Part shown: piece after piece, positions 1 through 7,900 of the stretch | Numbering within the stretch: position 1 is the stretch's first letter | Layout: every line of letters starts with the position of its first letter | Origin: Alphaproteobacteria bacterium | Lineage (GTDB): Bacteria > Pseudomonadota > Alphaproteobacteria > Micropepsales > Micropepsaceae | Direction of reading: 5' to 3' | Assembly (NCBI GenBank): GCA_016783965.1 | Contig: JADHVO010000005.1 | Coordinates: forward strand, 358,302 to 422,301 | DNA length: 64,000 nt | Position numbers and translations under genes: made by a program | Notes under the pieces: model-generated | Told to the model about the DNA's origin: nothing | Seen by the model: the letters and a program-made list of their open reading frames with translations, nothing else | The model's database searches: none

Positions 1-1230
1 CTTGCCCGGGAAACCGCCGAAGCGGTCGCGCGCCGAAGCTACGGCAAGCTCGTCGCTCTCCTCGCCGCGCGCACGCGCGATCTGTCGTCCGCGGAAGATG
101 CGCTCTCCGAAGCCTTTGCGGCAGCGCTGGCGCATTGGCCCACAACTGGCATTCCCGGCAATCCTGAAGCCTGGCTCCTGACCGCCGCGCGCCGCAAATC
201 CATCGACGCCGCGCGCAAGAAGAAGCGCGCCGAGCTCGCCTCCGACCACATCACCCTGATGGCCGACGAACTGTCTCAGGCGAACGAGAACGAACTCCCC
301 GACCAGCGGCTCGCCCTGATGTTCGCCTGCGCCCATCCCGGCATCGATGCGAGTATCCGCGCGCCCCTGATTTTGCAAACCGTGCTCGGCTTCGACGCCG
401 CCACCATCGCCTCGGCCTTTCTTGTCGCGCCCGGCGCCATGAGCCAGCGCCTCGTGCGCGCCAAGACCAAGATCCACACCGCCGGCATCCCGTTCCGCGT
501 GCCCGAACGCGACGATCTCGCCGATCGCCTCGATGCCGTGCTCGAAGCGATCTACGCCGCCTATGCCGAGGGCTGGAGCGATCCGGCGGGCACCGACATC
601 CACCGCCGCAATCTCGCCGGCGAAGGCATCTGGCTCGGCCGCCTGATCGCCTCGCTGATGCCGGACGAGCCCGAGGTCCTGGGCCTCGTCGCGCTCATGC
701 TGCACACCGAAGCGCGCCGCGACGCCCGCCGCAACAACGCGGGCGACTTCATCCCGCTCGACAGGCAGGACACCATGCGCTGGAACGCCGATCTGATCCA
801 CGAGGCCGAGTTCCTGCTCCGCCGCGCGGGAGCCATGAACCGCATCGGCCGCTACCAGCTCGAAGCCGCGGTGCAATCCGCGCACGCCATCCGCCGCCTG
901 ACGGGCAGCGCCGATTGGGGTGCCATCGTCAGCCTCTATGACGGCCTGCTCCAGCTCACCCAATCGCCTGTCGTAGCGATCAATCGCGCCGTCGCCATCG
1001 CCGAGATCGAAGGACCCCAAGCCGGCCTTGCGGCCCTCGACGAGCACACCGGCGACGCACGCCTGTCGCAATACCAACCATGGTGGGCCGCCCGCGCCGA
1101 ACTCCTGGCCCGCTGTCACCGCAAAACGGAAGCCGCGAAAGCCTACGAACAGGCTATCGGCCTGGAGCCGGACCCGGCCATCCGCCGGTTCCTGCAACGC
1201 AGGCAAGCCGCGCTGCTGGGGGTGCCCTAA
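1..1230 (+). CDS. ECF sigma factor with C-terminal TPR-like (DUF6596) domain, 5' truncated
   Basis: The reading frame is open from base 1, so the true start lies outside the window; the visible part is 409 codons. The first ~80 residues carry sigma region 2 features (SSAEDALSEAFAAALAHWP, then GNPEAWLLTAARRKSIDAAR). Region 4 follows (ALMFACAHP, then FLVAPGAMSQRLVRAKTKI). The last ~200 residues are the helical extension typical of ECF sigma factors that have no anti-sigma factor (EAIYAAYAEGW; SPVVAINRAVAIAEIEG). Such genes usually sit beside a DGPF/YCII-type protein, which would lie upstream of the window. The role is directing RNA polymerase to a small regulon, probably controlled through the C-terminal domain; that part is inference. 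Confidence 0.9.
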   Translation, partial: LARETAEAVARRSYGKLVALLAARTRDLSSAEDALSEAFAAALAHWPTTGIPGNPEAWLLTAARRKSIDAARKKKRAELASDHITLMADELSQANENELPDQRLALMFACAHPGIDASIRAPLILQTVLGFDAATIASAFLVAPGAMSQRLVRAKTKIHTAGIPFRVPERDDLADRLDAVLEAIYAAYAEGWSDPAGTDIHRRNLAGEGIWLGRLIASLMPDEPEVLGLVALMLHTEARRDARRNNAGDFIPLDRQDTMRWNADLIHEAEFLLRRAGAMNRIGRYQLEAAVQSAHAIRRLTGSADWGAIVSLYDGLLQLTQSPVVAINRAVAIAEIEGPQAGLAALDEHTGDARLSQYQPWWAARAELLARCHRKTEAAKAYEQAIGLEPDPAIRRFLQRRQAALLGVP

Positions 1231-1308
1231 ATTCTTGGTGATCCCTGTCGGAAACCAGCCCCGCCGCTCGTCCTTGCGGTGCTAATCTGATCACCGGGGA
1301 GGAACGTC

Positions 1309-2442
1309 ATGTCGGTTTCCTTGATTGTCGGCACGCCCAAAGGCGCCGCCATCCTGAAGAGCAACGACCGTCAGACCTGGAGCGAGGACTTTGTTCTGCG
1401 CGGCTGGCCCGTCACCGCCAGCGTGCGCGACGACAAGGGCCGCACCTACATCGCGGTCAACAGCCCCAACTACGGTGTCGCGCTCTTCGTCAGCGACGAT
1501 CTTGCCAACTGGAAACAACTAGACGCCGCGCCGCGCTATCGCCCGGAGGATCGCGGCAACCCCGAGCACCATCGCCTGGTGGCGAAGGAAGACTTCGGCG
1601 GCATTCTCAAAGGCGGCGGCCGTTTCGTCGACCAGATCTGGACGCTGCACTTTGCCCACGGCGCGCTATGGGCCGGCGTGTCGGAAGCCGGCCTGTTCGT
1701 CAGCCGCGATTACGGCAAGTCCTGGCAGCCGATCGATGGCTTCAATGAGCAACCCGGCCGCGAAAACTGGGCGCCCGGCTTCGGCGGTCTTGGCTGCCAC
1801 ACCATCCTCACCGACGCCGCCAATTCCAACCGCATGTGGGCAGGCATCTCCGCCGCTGGCTTCTTCCGCACAGACGACGGCGGCAAGACCTGGGCTCCGA
1901 AGAACAAGGGCGTGAACCCGGCCATCGACTCCGCGCCTGCCAGCACCGGCCAGTGCGTGCACAGCGTCACCCACGATCCTCGCAACGCGAGCGTCCTGTA
2001 CCGCCAGGAACATCGCGGCGTGCACAAGAGCACCGATGGCGGCGACACCTGGCACGTGATGGAAGAAGGCCTTCCCGTCACCGAGCTCTCCGACGGCCAT
2101 CACTGCTCGTTCGGTTTTGCTTCCGCGATGGACCTGAAATCCGGCGACGTCTTCGTCGTGCCGCTCGACGGCGACAATTTCCGCTTCCCGCGCAACGGCC
2201 AGCTTGCCGTCTATCGCTCGCGCAACGGCCGGAGCTGGGAGCCGCTCACGACCGGCCTTCCCGACAATTGCTTCACCGCCGTCCTGCGCGGTGCGATGAG
2301 CGCCGATCAGATGGACCCGGGCGGGCTCTACTTCGGCACCGCCTCCGGCGCGGTCTACGCCAGCGCCGACCGCGGCGATCACTGGAGCGAGATCGCCACC
2401 AGTCTCCCGCGCATCACGAGCGTCGATGCCTACGTCCACTAG
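1309..2442 (+). CDS. BNR/Asp-box repeat beta-propeller protein
   Basis: The protein has 377 residues. It carries at least five Asp-box motifs of the S-x-D-x-G-x-x-W type (SRDYGKSWQPI, RTDDGGKTWAP, KSTDGGDTWHV, RSRNGRSWEPL, SADRGDHWSEI), the signature of a sialidase/BNR-type propeller. No signal peptide is visible, so it appears cytoplasmic. No sialidase Arg triad can be assigned by eye, so a glycosidase function is not claimed. A GGGGAGG ribosome site precedes the ATG. The 3' end overlaps the start of the MoaD/ThiS-like gene by 17 bases, which implies a two-gene operon. Confidence 0.85.
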   Translation: MSVSLIVGTPKGAAILKSNDRQTWSEDFVLRGWPVTASVRDDKGRTYIAVNSPNYGVALFVSDDLANWKQLDAAPRYRPEDRGNPEHHRLVAKEDFGGILKGGGRFVDQIWTLHFAHGALWAGVSEAGLFVSRDYGKSWQPIDGFNEQPGRENWAPGFGGLGCHTILTDAANSNRMWAGISAAGFFRTDDGGKTWAPKNKGVNPAIDSAPASTGQCVHSVTHDPRNASVLYRQEHRGVHKSTDGGDTWHVMEEGLPVTELSDGHHCSFGFASAMDLKSGDVFVVPLDGDNFRFPRNGQLAVYRSRNGRSWEPLTTGLPDNCFTAVLRGAMSADQMDPGGLYFGTASGAVYASADRGDHWSEIATSLPRITSVDAYVH

Positions 2443-2713
2443 TGTCCGCGTCCAACTCCCGCCGGTGCTGCGTGCGGTGAACGGCGGCGAGCGCTGGGTC
2501 GACGCGCAGGGCTCATCCATCGCTGCCGTGCTGACCGATATCGCGAGAAAACACCCGCCGCTCGCATTGCATTTCTTCGACGAGGCTGGCGCGATCCGTC
2601 ACAATATCGTCTTCCTGCACGCCGGCACGATGGTGCGCGCGAAGGAAGCCGCCGCTCGCCAGATCCGGGCCGGCGACGAGATCGTCATCACCAACGCCCT
2701 CGCGGGCGGCTAG
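2426..2713 (+). CDS. MoaD/ThiS-family ubiquitin-like protein
   Basis: The 95-residue protein ends in a free Gly-Gly (ITNALAGG), the hallmark of sulfur-carrier or ubiquitin-like proteins activated by E1-like adenylation. Mid-protein features (NGGERWVDAQGSSIAAVLTDI; FLHAGTMVRAKE) fit the beta-grasp fold. Its ATG lies 17 bases inside the end of the BNR gene, so the two are translationally coupled. No MoaE, ThiG or E1 enzyme is nearby, so the partner must be elsewhere. The family call is good; whether it carries sulfur or modifies proteins is open. Confidence 0.8.
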   Translation: MPTSTSVRVQLPPVLRAVNGGERWVDAQGSSIAAVLTDIARKHPPLALHFFDEAGAIRHNIVFLHAGTMVRAKEAAARQIRAGDEIVITNALAGG

Positions 2714-2777
2714 AGCAATTCCAGGAAAAGCGTGAAGCGGTTTCCGTCCGGAATTGCGACAAACAAAGAGGAGCACC

Positions 2778-3155
2778 ATGAGCATTGACGCCATCCGGAA
2801 ACTCGCCAACGATTTCCTCGACGCCATCGAGCGCGGCGACATCGAGACTGTGCAGTCGATCTACGCACCCGACGCCGTCGTCTGGCACAACACAGACAAC
2901 ATCGCGCAGCCCGTCGCCGCCAATCTTGCCACGCTCGCCAACTTCATCAAGCACGTGCCGGAGCGTCGTTACACCGACCGCCGCATCGAAGCCTTCGACG
3001 GCGGCTTCGTCGACCAGCACGTGCTGAAGGGCAAACTCGCAAGTGGCAAGGAAGTTGGCATGGCCGCGTGCCTGATCTGCAAGGTCGCGAACGGACGCAT
3101 CACCCGCCTCGACGAGTACTTCGACTCCGCCACCCTTGCCACCTGGCGCGACTGA
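2778..3155 (+). CDS. SnoaL/NTF2-like domain protein
   Basis: The 125-residue protein has the cone-shaped NTF2-like fold pattern: N-terminal helix (IRKLANDFLDAIERGD), then IYAPDAVVWHN, then VKHVPERRYTD-like and IEAFDGGFVDQHVLKG strands, ending in ITRLDEYFDS. Such proteins are small-molecule isomerases, hydrolases or binding proteins; the substrate cannot be inferred. AGAGGAG lies 5 bases before ATG 2778, which fixes this start over a TTG 24 bases upstream. It lies alone between the MoaD-like gene and the ArsR operon. Confidence 0.8.
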   Translation: MSIDAIRKLANDFLDAIERGDIETVQSIYAPDAVVWHNTDNIAQPVAANLATLANFIKHVPERRYTDRRIEAFDGGFVDQHVLKGKLASGKEVGMAACLICKVANGRITRLDEYFDSATLATWRD

Positions 3156-3191
3156 CTTACACCCTCGACTTCCTGCCCGCGGGGTGAACGC

Positions 3192-3220
3192 TTGACTCGA
3201 TGCATCTTGCATAGTATTCA
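3192..3220 (+). promoter_or_regulatory. Candidate sigma-70 promoter of the arsR operon
   Basis: TTGACT at 3192-3197 and TATTCA at 3215-3220 are separated by 17 bases. The -10 hexamer overlaps the left arm of the palindrome at 3216-3250, as expected if the repressor blocks polymerase. This was judged by eye. Confidence 0.45.
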
Positions 3221-3250
3221 ACCTATCAGTTATTAACTGCTAGGTTGAAT
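3216..3250. promoter_or_regulatory. 35-bp palindromic operator ahead of the arsR-type gene
   Basis: The outer arms ATTCAACCTA and TAGGTTGAAT are perfect 10-base inverted repeats. The inner arms CAGTT and AACTG flank ATT. Only the centre and one pair of bases break the symmetry. The palindrome runs right up to the ATG at 3251, so a bound dimer would cover both the promoter and the translation start. It is the natural operator for the ArsR-type repressor encoded immediately downstream. Confidence 0.75.
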
Positions 3251-3598
3251 ATGCAGGACCGTCTCAGCGCCACGCTCTTCGCCCTCGCCGACTCGACGCG
3301 GCGCGGCATCCTCGCCCGCCTCGCCACCGGCGATCTCACCGTCAACGAGCTCGCCGCGCCATACGACATGTCGCTCGCCGCCGTGTCCAAGCATCTGAAG
3401 GTTCTGGAAACCGCCGGCCTCATTTCCCGTGGCCGCGAGGCGCAGTACCGCCCCTGCCACCTCGAGGCCGCGCCGATGAAAGCCGCCAGCGATTGGCTCG
3501 ACGATTTCCGCCGCTTCTGGGACGTCAACCTCGACAGCCTCGATGCCTATCTGAAGACCCTCCAGAAGAAGAAAACGCGCCGCAGGAGCCGCAAATGA
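3251..3598 (+). CDS. ArsR/SmtB-family winged-helix repressor
   Basis: The 115-residue protein has the ArsR winged helix: LADSTRRGILARLATGDLTV, then the recognition helix NELAAPYDMSLAAVSKHLKV and the wing LISRGREAQYRPCHLE. It lacks the ELCVCDL metal-site cysteines. This is the subgroup found upstream of AHSA1/SRPBCC genes, here with an ATGA overlap into one. ATG 3251 is preferred over TTG 3245, which lies inside the operator. No Shine-Dalgarno precedes it, so translation may be inefficient or leader-dependent. Autoregulation through 3216-3250 is likely. Confidence 0.9.
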   Translation: MQDRLSATLFALADSTRRGILARLATGDLTVNELAAPYDMSLAAVSKHLKVLETAGLISRGREAQYRPCHLEAAPMKAASDWLDDFRRFWDVNLDSLDAYLKTLQKKKTRRRSRK

Positions 3599-4086
3599 AC
3601 ACTCAGATCGAGATCCCGCCCAGGGAACCCATCATCGTCATGTCGCGCATCTACGACGCGCCACGCGACCTTCTCTGGCGCGTGCTCACCGACAAGAAAC
3701 ACGTCGCAAAGTGGTGGGGCGGTCCCGGCGCGAAGAACAGGATCAAGGAGATGGACGTCCGTCCCGGCGGCCTGTGGACCCATCACATGACGTTCCCGAA
3801 CGGCGACGGCATCCAGATGGACTTCGTGTTCACCGTGGTCGAGGAACCCACCCGCCTCGGCTGGAAGCACGTAGACTACGATACCCGCAAGGAAGGCCCG
3901 CCGCCGATCGACGTCGTCGTGGCACTGGACGCGCTCGCGCGGGATAGAACCCGGTGGACCATGACCGCGCGCTTCCCGACACTCGCTGGTCGCGACCAGT
4001 CCGTCGAATTCGGCTTCACCCGCCCGATCGAAGCCAGCAACGACATGCTGCTCGACTACCTCAAGACGGTGGAGGCCGCGCAATGA
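3595..4086 (+). CDS. SRPBCC (AHSA1-like) domain protein
   Basis: The 163-residue protein shows the AHSA1 pattern: RIYDAPRDLLWRVLTD, then KWWGGPG, then VRPGGLWTHHM, then FVFTVVEEPTRLGW. These START-like folds bind hydrophobic ligands. The ATG at 3595 overlaps the TGA of the repressor gene (ATGA), so the two are co-translated. The same overlap joins it to the DUF1993 gene. The ArsR / SRPBCC pairing is very common in bacteria, but the inducing signal is unknown. Confidence 0.88.
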   Translation: MNTQIEIPPREPIIVMSRIYDAPRDLLWRVLTDKKHVAKWWGGPGAKNRIKEMDVRPGGLWTHHMTFPNGDGIQMDFVFTVVEEPTRLGWKHVDYDTRKEGPPPIDVVVALDALARDRTRWTMTARFPTLAGRDQSVEFGFTRPIEASNDMLLDYLKTVEAAQ

Positions 4087-4601
4087 TATCGATGCACGCC
4101 ATGGCGGTGGAGGGCATGGTGCCGATGCTTGCCAGCCTCTCCGAGTGCCTCGACAAGGGCGAGGCGCACGCCAGGGCCAACAAGCTCGACCTCGTCAACG
4201 CCCGCCTCGCGCCTGACATGTACACGCTCGCACAACAGGTCCAGCAGGCCTGTCACTACGTGAACGACGGCCTTTCACGCCTCGCCGCGGCCGGCCCTGC
4301 GCAGATGCCGGGCGTCCAAACCACCTTCGCCGGCCTCAAGGCGCAGATCGCCGACACCATCGCGAAAGCCCGCGCCGTTTCCGTCTCCGCGCTCAAGGGC
4401 GCAGAGGATCGCGACTGCTCGATCGAAATCCCCGGCAACCTGGTGATCGCGCTGACCGGCCTCACTTTTCTGCGTGCCTGGACCCTGCCGCACTTCTACT
4501 TTCACGTGGTGACCGCCTACGACATCCTGCGCCACAACGGCGTCCAGATCGGCAAGCGCGATTATCTGAGCCAGATCGGCGGAATGATCAGGCCGAAGTA
4601 A
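4083..4601 (+). CDS. DUF1993 family protein
   Basis: The 172-residue, mainly helical protein matches DUF1993 features: MVPMLASLSECLDKGEAHA, RLAPDMYTLAQQVQQACHY, and the ending FYFHVVTAYDILRHNGV..GKRDYL. It is a DinB-like helical-bundle relative of unknown function. It overlaps the SRPBCC stop codon by four bases, making it the third gene of the ArsR operon. Its last 14 bases overlap the 3' end of the convergent glycosyltransferase gene. Confidence 0.85.
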   Translation: MISMHAMAVEGMVPMLASLSECLDKGEAHARANKLDLVNARLAPDMYTLAQQVQQACHYVNDGLSRLAAAGPAQMPGVQTTFAGLKAQIADTIAKARAVSVSALKGAEDRDCSIEIPGNLVIALTGLTFLRAWTLPHFYFHVVTAYDILRHNGVQIGKRDYLSQIGGMIRPK

Positions 4602-5250
4602 ACCGCGACACGACCGACACAGGCACGCGCAGCGCGTGCGCCACGGCGACCAGCGCGCCGCGCGGTCTGTCGTCGCGCACAGGCTTGCTGATCGCGCGGC
4701 TGCGCAGCCGCACCAGCCGCGAGCGTCCGATCCGCCGCACCAGGTCGGCATCCTCGTGCAGCACTTCGCGATGCCCGCGGAGCCTCTGATACAGCCGCTT
4801 CGGCAACAGCAGCCCCTGCTCTGCATACGGCAGCCCGAACAGCGCCGTGCGCGCCGCGACCATCGCCTCGCGCCGCCGCGCCGCACCGCCAAAGTCGTCG
4901 AGCGCGAAGCGGAACGATGCCGCGCGGGGCCGCTCCATCGTCACGCTTGCTAGGAACGACTCCGCCTCGTTCTCCCAGCCGCTTTCCAGCATCGTTTCCG
5001 GCAGGAGGAACAGCAACCACTCGCCCCGCGCCACTCTCGCGCCCGCGATGCATTGCGCTGCCCGCGCCGCGCCCGCCTCCACCACATGGCATCCGGCGGC
5101 GTCGGCGATCGTCAGCGTTGCGTCGGTGGAACCACCATCGGCCACGATCACCTCTTTCACCACGCCGCGCACCGTCGCGCCGATCAGCCCGTCAAAGCAG
5201 CGCGGCAGGCTCGTTGCGGAATTGTGTGCCGGTATGACGACAGTAATCAT
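4588..5250 (-). CDS. Family 2 glycosyltransferase (TIGR04283-like)
   Basis: The 220-residue single-domain GT-A enzyme starts VVIPAHNSATSLPRC and contains the nucleotide-binding DGGSTDATL. The acceptor region is EQGLLLPKRLYQRL, then HEDADLVRRIGRSRLVRL. Length and end motif fit the TIGR04283 group of short cytosolic glycosyltransferases. The usual neighbour in that group, a DUF2064 protein, is absent. The ATG at 5250 was chosen because the conserved first strand begins at the next residue; the frame stays open far upstream without conserved features. Substrate unknown. Confidence 0.8.
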   Translation of the reverse strand: MITVVIPAHNSATSLPRCFDGLIGATVRGVVKEVIVADGGSTDATLTIADAAGCHVVEAGAARAAQCIAGARVARGEWLLFLLPETMLESGWENEAESFLASVTMERPRAASFRFALDDFGGAARRREAMVAARTALFGLPYAEQGLLLPKRLYQRLRGHREVLHEDADLVRRIGRSRLVRLRSRAISKPVRDDRPRGALVAVAHALRVPVSVVSRFTSA

Positions 5251-5367
5251 GCGCCAACTATGGCCACACGCGCCGTCCTCGCCAAAGTCTTTCCTGTCGC
5301 ACTGGTTTACCAAGCGTCCGTCACGCGCTTGCCGATCTGCCCACGATTTGATCCCGTGCGGTCGGGG

Positions 5368-6117
5368 ATGAACTCCATGCAATGTCTTGCGCGCCTGCTC
5401 GCCGCTCTGCTCGCGCTCGCCATCCTGCCAGTGCAGGCGGCCGCCGAAGACGCCGGCGGCGTCCTCATCCTCGGCGACTCCAATGCGGAAGGCCCCTTCG
5501 GCGGCGCGCTTTACAACGCCCTGCGCACCACGTCCGACCCGGTCACGCATCGCCCGCTCAACGTCTCCATCTTCGCCAAGTGCGGCGCCGGCGCGAACGA
5601 CTGGACCAGCCGCGACTATGCACGCATCGATTGCGGCGCCTGGGCCTGCAACGGTCGGCCCATCGCGCTTTGCATGCACTTCAACCGTGGCGCCATCCCG
5701 CCGCTGGCTGATCTCTACGCCGATCTCGGAGCGACACGCCGCGTCACCATTCTGGCGCTGGGCCTCAACATGATCATCGGCCGCCGCAGCGAGAAGCTGC
5801 GCGATGCCGAGCGCCTGATCGCCGCGATCCACGCCAACAGTTCCGCCTGCATCTGGATCGGCCCGCCCGAGCCCGGCGACCTGTTCGTCGACCCGGACCG
5901 TTATGAGGACTTCATCGCCGACCTGCGCGCCACCGTGCGCAACGCCGGCTGCCGCTACATCCGCAGCGACGACAAGACCGACCGCCGCAACGTCGCCCGC
6001 CGCGACGACCATTACTCGCGCGACGATGCCATCGCGTGGGCCCGCGCCGTGCTGGTGGAACTCGAAAGGCCGTCGGACGAGGGCGATAGGCCGCTCTTGG
6101 CGCTGCTCGCGAAATAG
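5368..6117 (+). CDS. Secreted SGNH/GDSL-type hydrolase
   Basis: The 249-residue protein has a signal peptide (CLARLLAALLALAILPVQAAA). Block I follows (VLILGDSNAEGPFGGALY) with the nucleophile Ser, then KCGAGANDW, then LALGLNMII as a block III-like element. The C-terminal DDHYSRDDAIAWA supplies the D-x-x-H pair. Cysteines suggest disulfides in the periplasm. It probably hydrolyses an ester on a surface polysaccharide or lipid. It stands alone between a divergent glycosyltransferase and the PhyH gene. Confidence 0.75.
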   Translation: MNSMQCLARLLAALLALAILPVQAAAEDAGGVLILGDSNAEGPFGGALYNALRTTSDPVTHRPLNVSIFAKCGAGANDWTSRDYARIDCGAWACNGRPIALCMHFNRGAIPPLADLYADLGATRRVTILALGLNMIIGRRSEKLRDAERLIAAIHANSSACIWIGPPEPGDLFVDPDRYEDFIADLRATVRNAGCRYIRSDDKTDRRNVARRDDHYSRDDAIAWARAVLVELERPSDEGDRPLLALLAK

Positions 6118-6146
6118 GCTGCAATCCCTCCGTCAGGGGAACGGTC

Positions 6147-7322
6147 ATGAGCGAACTCGACAATCTGAAGATTTACGGCGAAACCACCGTCGGCTGGTGC
6201 GCCGCCACGCCGCCGAACGAAACCACCGACGAGGACGGCCGCATGGTCGTTCCGGACGTCGCCAGCGGTCGCGTCGATCCGCGCGCGCCCGGGTCGCGCC
6301 GCTACGACGATCCCGGCGTCAAGGCCCTGCGCGAAACCTTCCGCGGGAAGAACGGCATGATCGGGCTCGAGATTTGCGAGCCGCACGAGGTCGAGCGCGC
6401 CACGCGCATCTTCTTCCGCGACGGCTTCGTCGTAGTGAACAACCTGCTTGATCCCGACCAGCTCGAACGCTGGCGCGACGCGTCGGCCCGCGTCCTGCGG
6501 ATGATCCTCGAGATCAAGGGCGAGGGCGGCCGCAAATACATCACCGAATCCGGGCGACTGCCCCACCGCTATTCCTACGGCACCGCGTCCGCCAGCCGCG
6601 AGCTGCTGCACGATCCGGTGTGGGCATCGATGGTCGACCTGCCGACCACCACCCCGATCCTGAAATCCATTTTCGGCGGCAACGACTATTTCCTGCGTGG
6701 TGCCGGCGGCGATCTCTGTCTGCCCGGCGCGATTGAATACCAGGGCCTCCACGCCGACACCCGCGACGACTTCAAGATCACCCCCGAGCGCCTTGAACAG
6801 GCCGGGCGCGTCGGCATCCGCCCCGACAAGGTTCCGGGCACGGACGAACTCACCGCCTCGACTGTCGGCCTGATCCTCGAACGCACCCCGCCGCACGTCA
6901 CCATCAACTTCCTGATGAGCGACTTCACCTGGGAGAACGGCCCCGTCCGCCAGATCCCCGGCACCCATGGCCGCGTGCCGCATCCGCCGAAGCTCCCGGA
7001 GGAGCCGGAATGGATGCGCCTCTCAACGCTGGTCGGGGCCAAGGCCGGCGCCGGTGTTTTCCGCGACAACAGGGCCTGGCACGGCGCCACGCCGAACTTG
7101 TCGAAGGAAATCCGGGCCATGCCGAACGTCGAATACCACGCGCCATGGGTCGACCCGTCGCGCTACTGGAAGTCCATGCCGCACGAGATCTGGGAAACGC
7201 TCTCCCCGCACGCCCAGCACATCTCCCGCTACGTGAAGGAAGCTCCCGGCGTGTGGCCGGCCGGCGCCGGCGTCATGCACCCCCTTGCCAACAAGCGGAA
7301 AGAAGCCAAGGAAATGGCCTAA
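6147..7322 (+). CDS. Phytanoyl-CoA dioxygenase (PhyH) family protein
   Basis: The 391-residue protein belongs to the Fe(II)/2-oxoglutarate oxygenases. The metal-binding H-x-D is in YQGLHADTRDDF (~residue 205). The distal His is in DNRAWHGATPNLS, and an Arg follows for 2-oxoglutarate (KEIRAMPNVEY). VRQIPGTHGRVPHPP gives another conserved strand. N-terminal FFRDGFVVVNNLLDPDQLERW is the standard PhyH opening. Substrate unknown. GGGGAACGGTC precedes the ATG. It appears monocistronic. Confidence 0.88.
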   Translation: MSELDNLKIYGETTVGWCAATPPNETTDEDGRMVVPDVASGRVDPRAPGSRRYDDPGVKALRETFRGKNGMIGLEICEPHEVERATRIFFRDGFVVVNNLLDPDQLERWRDASARVLRMILEIKGEGGRKYITESGRLPHRYSYGTASASRELLHDPVWASMVDLPTTTPILKSIFGGNDYFLRGAGGDLCLPGAIEYQGLHADTRDDFKITPERLEQAGRVGIRPDKVPGTDELTASTVGLILERTPPHVTINFLMSDFTWENGPVRQIPGTHGRVPHPPKLPEEPEWMRLSTLVGAKAGAGVFRDNRAWHGATPNLSKEIRAMPNVEYHAPWVDPSRYWKSMPHEIWETLSPHAQHISRYVKEAPGVWPAGAGVMHPLANKRKEAKEMA

Positions 7323-7448
7323 AAGCACGGACATGACAACGGGTTCATGAAAGTGTGACCGCGACGCACTCTTGAAAGCAGGTGCGGCCATGACCAAGTG
7401 CCGTGCTCGGGTGTATCTTCCGCACCGCTGAATCAGGGGACCTAACCA

Positions 7449-7661
7449 ATGCGCGGATTACTCACGGCTGCGTGCCTCGCAGCGCTCGCAGCCATATCGT
7501 TCACGACATCGGCCAGTGCTTCTAACGGCCACTGGGTTTGCACCGGCGACGGCATCAAGAGCTGGACGTCCGATATGGGCGCGAAAGACGCCTCCGGCTG
7601 GAAATACGAGGGAGCCGACCGCACGTCCTACAAGGACGCCGGAAAGTGCTCGAAGGGCTGA
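7449..7661 (+). CDS. Small secreted protein, function unknown
   Basis: The 70-residue protein begins with a clear signal peptide (GLLTAACLAALAAISFTTSASA), leaving a mature peptide of about 45 residues with two cysteines (WVCTGDG and GKCSKG) able to form one disulfide. AGGGGACC lies ahead of the ATG. No family was recognised. Confidence 0.6.
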   Translation: MRGLLTAACLAALAAISFTTSASASNGHWVCTGDGIKSWTSDMGAKDASGWKYEGADRTSYKDAGKCSKG

Positions 7662-7675
7662 TCAGTTGAAGTGCT

Positions 7676-7707
7676 CGGTGGCCTGTTCCCAAGCGGACGG
7701 GCCACCG
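7676..7707 (+). terminator. Hairpin after the small secreted gene
   Basis: CGGTGGCC (7676-7683) and GGCCACCG (7700-7707) form a perfect 8-bp stem with a 16-base loop, 15 bases after the stop codon. There is no clear T run, only CTTTC. It may terminate transcription or stabilise the 3' end. Confidence 0.45.
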
Positions 7708-7900
7708 CTTTCAATACGGCTCCCCGGGGGGCGTTCGATTTTCTGACGGTTCGAATACGAAAATCGTCGCCCGCCAGGCACATCGCTGGCTAAACCAGCC
7801 CATTTCGAACAAGCATGCATCAATCCCTAGCGGTCTGGTTCGCGCCGGATTCTGCATGTAGTTCTTGATTTGTTCTCATGTTCGCCTTACATTCCTGAGC

